A stretch of DNA of 64,000 nucleotides from Ajuga chamaepitys (taxonomy: Eukaryota > Streptophyta > Magnoliopsida > Lamiales > Lamiaceae), in the NCBI GenBank assembly GCA_958295605.1, contig OY282503.1, forward strand, positions 47,723,095 to 47,787,094. Reading direction: 5' to 3'. Positions 61,983-64,000 of this stretch are shown here, in pieces (the stretch's first letter is position 1; each line of letters starts with the position of its first letter). The translations under genes and the position numbers were made by a program. The notes under the pieces were generated by a model. The model saw only the letters and a list, made by a program, of their open reading frames with translations, did no database searches and had not been told where the DNA came from.

Positions 61983-64000
61983 GTAAATAATTCATTTGAA
62001 TTTCGATTTTTTGTTCGGTCATAGTTTTTTCTTAGTTAGGACTTGAAGCCTAATTCTGTTCCAATTAATATAATGGGTTTGTAAAGAACTTTAACAAGCT
62101 TTAAATTGGCGGGGGTGGTGGCGAAAATTGCTACTGAGAAAGGGGATGGTTTATACTTGTAGATAAAAATGTATTTGTAAATTTCTATTGGTGATGATTA
62201 TTGCAAAAGAAAAAGAATGATTTCTTCTAAACTTGTCTCGTTTCCTAATAATTGAGTAGATTTATAAATGCAAAGGCACATGGCTAACAAGTTGGATATT
62301 GTTGAACTTAAATCAAATATATTGCGTCTAATTCCAATTATGTTTCTTCTAAACTTGTCTAATTTCTTGATATTTGAGTAGATTTATAAATGCCAAGGCT
62401 CAGATAAAACCTATTGTGCCTAATTCCGAAGATGTTTCTTCTGTTCTGTTATGTCAAGGCTTTCCTCTAGAGCAATAAGGTACTTAGTCTACAACCACCT
62501 TCTATATGGTTTTTTTTGCTACGAGATGCAATACATTATTGGAACTGATAAAATACTTTGTACCTGTGAGCTCAAATTAGATTCATAATCTCACGGTCTA
62601 GTAGTATGCAAGATGGTAACAACATGTACAATTATACAAGAGATAAAGATGAATCCATAGCAAAAATTCGGAATACTTATTATCCAAATTCAACATTTCT
62701 CAGTCTTATATCAACATAATATTTTTTTTTTTACAGTGTCAGTTTCATATTGCACATGCAATGCAAAATTAATAGTTTTTTTATTAATACCAAATAGTTA
62801 CATTTTCCATTTGCATTCTGGACATAATAGTTAGTGCATTGGTTAGGAACATATGGAAATAACAGTAATATTGGATGAAAGTGAAATGTCAGAGTTGGTG
62901 CGCGTGTGCATTGTTTTAGAATAAAACTAATTTCAAAGAGTTAATCAATAGAATTGAATTTGTGTTCTTGTAAAGTACGAACTTTATGAGAACATACAAG
63001 GTATATGAATCGATAAAGAGATCGAGGAAGAATCCCTTCTCCCTCTTAAGCTTATTATTAAGGTTGAAATGCAATACAACACTGAAAAGACTTACAAGAC
63101 TCCTTCCTAAACAGTCTAAGTTGTAATTGCTCCCCCTAACAACAATCCTAGCCTTCTGGTCCTCCAGATGGACTTAAGATGTGCAGTGAATCCCTTCTGA
63201 ATGCACTACTTGAATTCTCCCGAAATCAACAAGTTCTCCCGAACTGAAACAAACACTAATCTCTCGAGAAGTGTTTTGATTACTGAAGTTCTTACAGAGT
63301 ATGAACAATAGTAATCTTGTTACAAGTGATTTGACGAAATGTACACCATACAAACTCAAAAAACTCGATAAACATATGTGTTATCTCTCCAAGCTTTATA
63401 CTGTTTTCTTCCAACCCTTCTAACTCTTTAATTATGGAATCTGGATGTGATTGAGACCATTTGGGCAAATTGTTGACTTTCCTTGTTGTGACAATGTTCT
63501 TGATTGATTCCTTGACTTAGGGAATTGGCTCATCATCTTGACAATTTATCCTCTTTCCTTTTGTAGCTTCCAATCATCAAGTACCTATTAATCAAGAGTA
63601 TTTTTCAACAACAATGCCATTATTAAAAAGATGGTTTTTACAGAAAGGATTTGAATTCCACGATAGCAAGTCCACTAATGTTGTTTGAATTGTCATGAAT
63701 TTGAAATCGACCACTTTCACTTTGAGCTCTAGGATTTCAAATCCACTCTATCCTGAACTGGACTAGAAATTCATCGATTCTAAATAACTTTGTATTTCAA
63801 AATCCATAATACAAACACAACCTACGTTTAAGTTATTCTTCCGTCTAAATTTCTATGATGCAAAGGTCATTAGGATTAAAAATTTCACACTTGAGTTGGG
63901 CTAGCTCAAGGCTGGATAAATTTCTATTATGTTTGAAACACAATAGCCACGTAATTGAGTCTGAAACAAATCTATTTTGCTTTTTTATTGTCAGTTTTTT
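61983..64000. other. Right end of window: intron-like or spacer DNA
   Basis: No gene recognised. AT-rich to about 62940. The stretch 63000-63400 is more complex (TTGCTCCCCCTAACAACAAT) and may be part of an LTR. At 63640-63830 repeated GGATTTGAATTCC/GGATTTCAAATCC words and CATAATACAAACACAACCTA look like one end of a MITE. Borders not found. Confidence 0.35.

Noticed and set aside
1..64000. CRISPR arrays, bacterial operons or rRNA genes
   Set aside because: None seen; spliced genes and plant transposons show this is eukaryotic nuclear DNA.

Overview
The window is eukaryotic nuclear DNA from a flowering plant, almost certainly a eudicot. The evidence is spliced genes with GT/AG introns and AT-rich spacers, two F-box genes of a plant-expanded family, Copia and Athila-like Gypsy retrotransposons, PIF/Harbinger, CACTA, hAT, Mutator-like and Stowaway-like DNA elements, and a complete-looking endogenous pararetrovirus (family Caulimoviridae). 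The species cannot be named from the sequence. All assignments come from reading translations and repeats by eye; no database search was run.

Layout. 1-3793: Copia element on the minus strand, running off the left edge, with only two visible lesions in the polyprotein. 4015-8489: complete Copia element on the plus strand with 156-bp LTRs and a GTATA target duplication, broken by stops and frameshifts. 8495-9960: AT-rich DNA made of old diverged repeats. About 9965-13582: CACTA-like element carrying spliced leader-like exons and a broken piece of a prolyl-tRNA synthetase gene. 13583-19366: short transposon pieces (Copia gag fragment, SINE-like sequence, a 74-bp MITE in one arm of a duplication) and a degraded RING-finger gene. 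19367-21970: two adjacent direct copies of a 1.2-1.35 kb non-coding repeat. 21971-26087: a GRF zinc-finger gene remnant, a hAT MITE and a Stowaway-like MITE.

26088-27278 and 60136-61266 hold two intact paralogous F-box genes, both on the minus strand, each with a 5'-UTR intron and a similar promoter. They look like an old tandem duplication. The 32 kb between them is mostly mobile DNA: a 7.1 kb PIF/Harbinger element (28255-35403) with a transposase gene flanked by two Myb/SANT-like genes; an old Copia (35458-42860) interrupted by a second Copia (35799-40454) and a Mutator-like MITE (40890-41458); two related Athila-like Gypsy fragments (about 42925-50060), one holding a Harbinger-type MITE; and the pararetrovirus (about 52200-59567).

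The pararetrovirus is the most notable feature. It has six consecutive, overlapping or nearly overlapping open reading frames without internal stops: small ORF1, coiled-coil ORF2, capsid with CCHC knuckle, 30K-type movement protein, protease-RT-RNase H, and a last ORF in the transactivator position. A tRNA-Met primer site lies at one end and a promoter with TATA box and AATAAA at the other. That is one genome unit opened at the primer site. Capsid and movement protein are separate genes in the order capsid, movement, polymerase, which does not match the best-known genera.

The right end (61883 onward) may hold the first coding exon of another gene, divergent from the second F-box gene.
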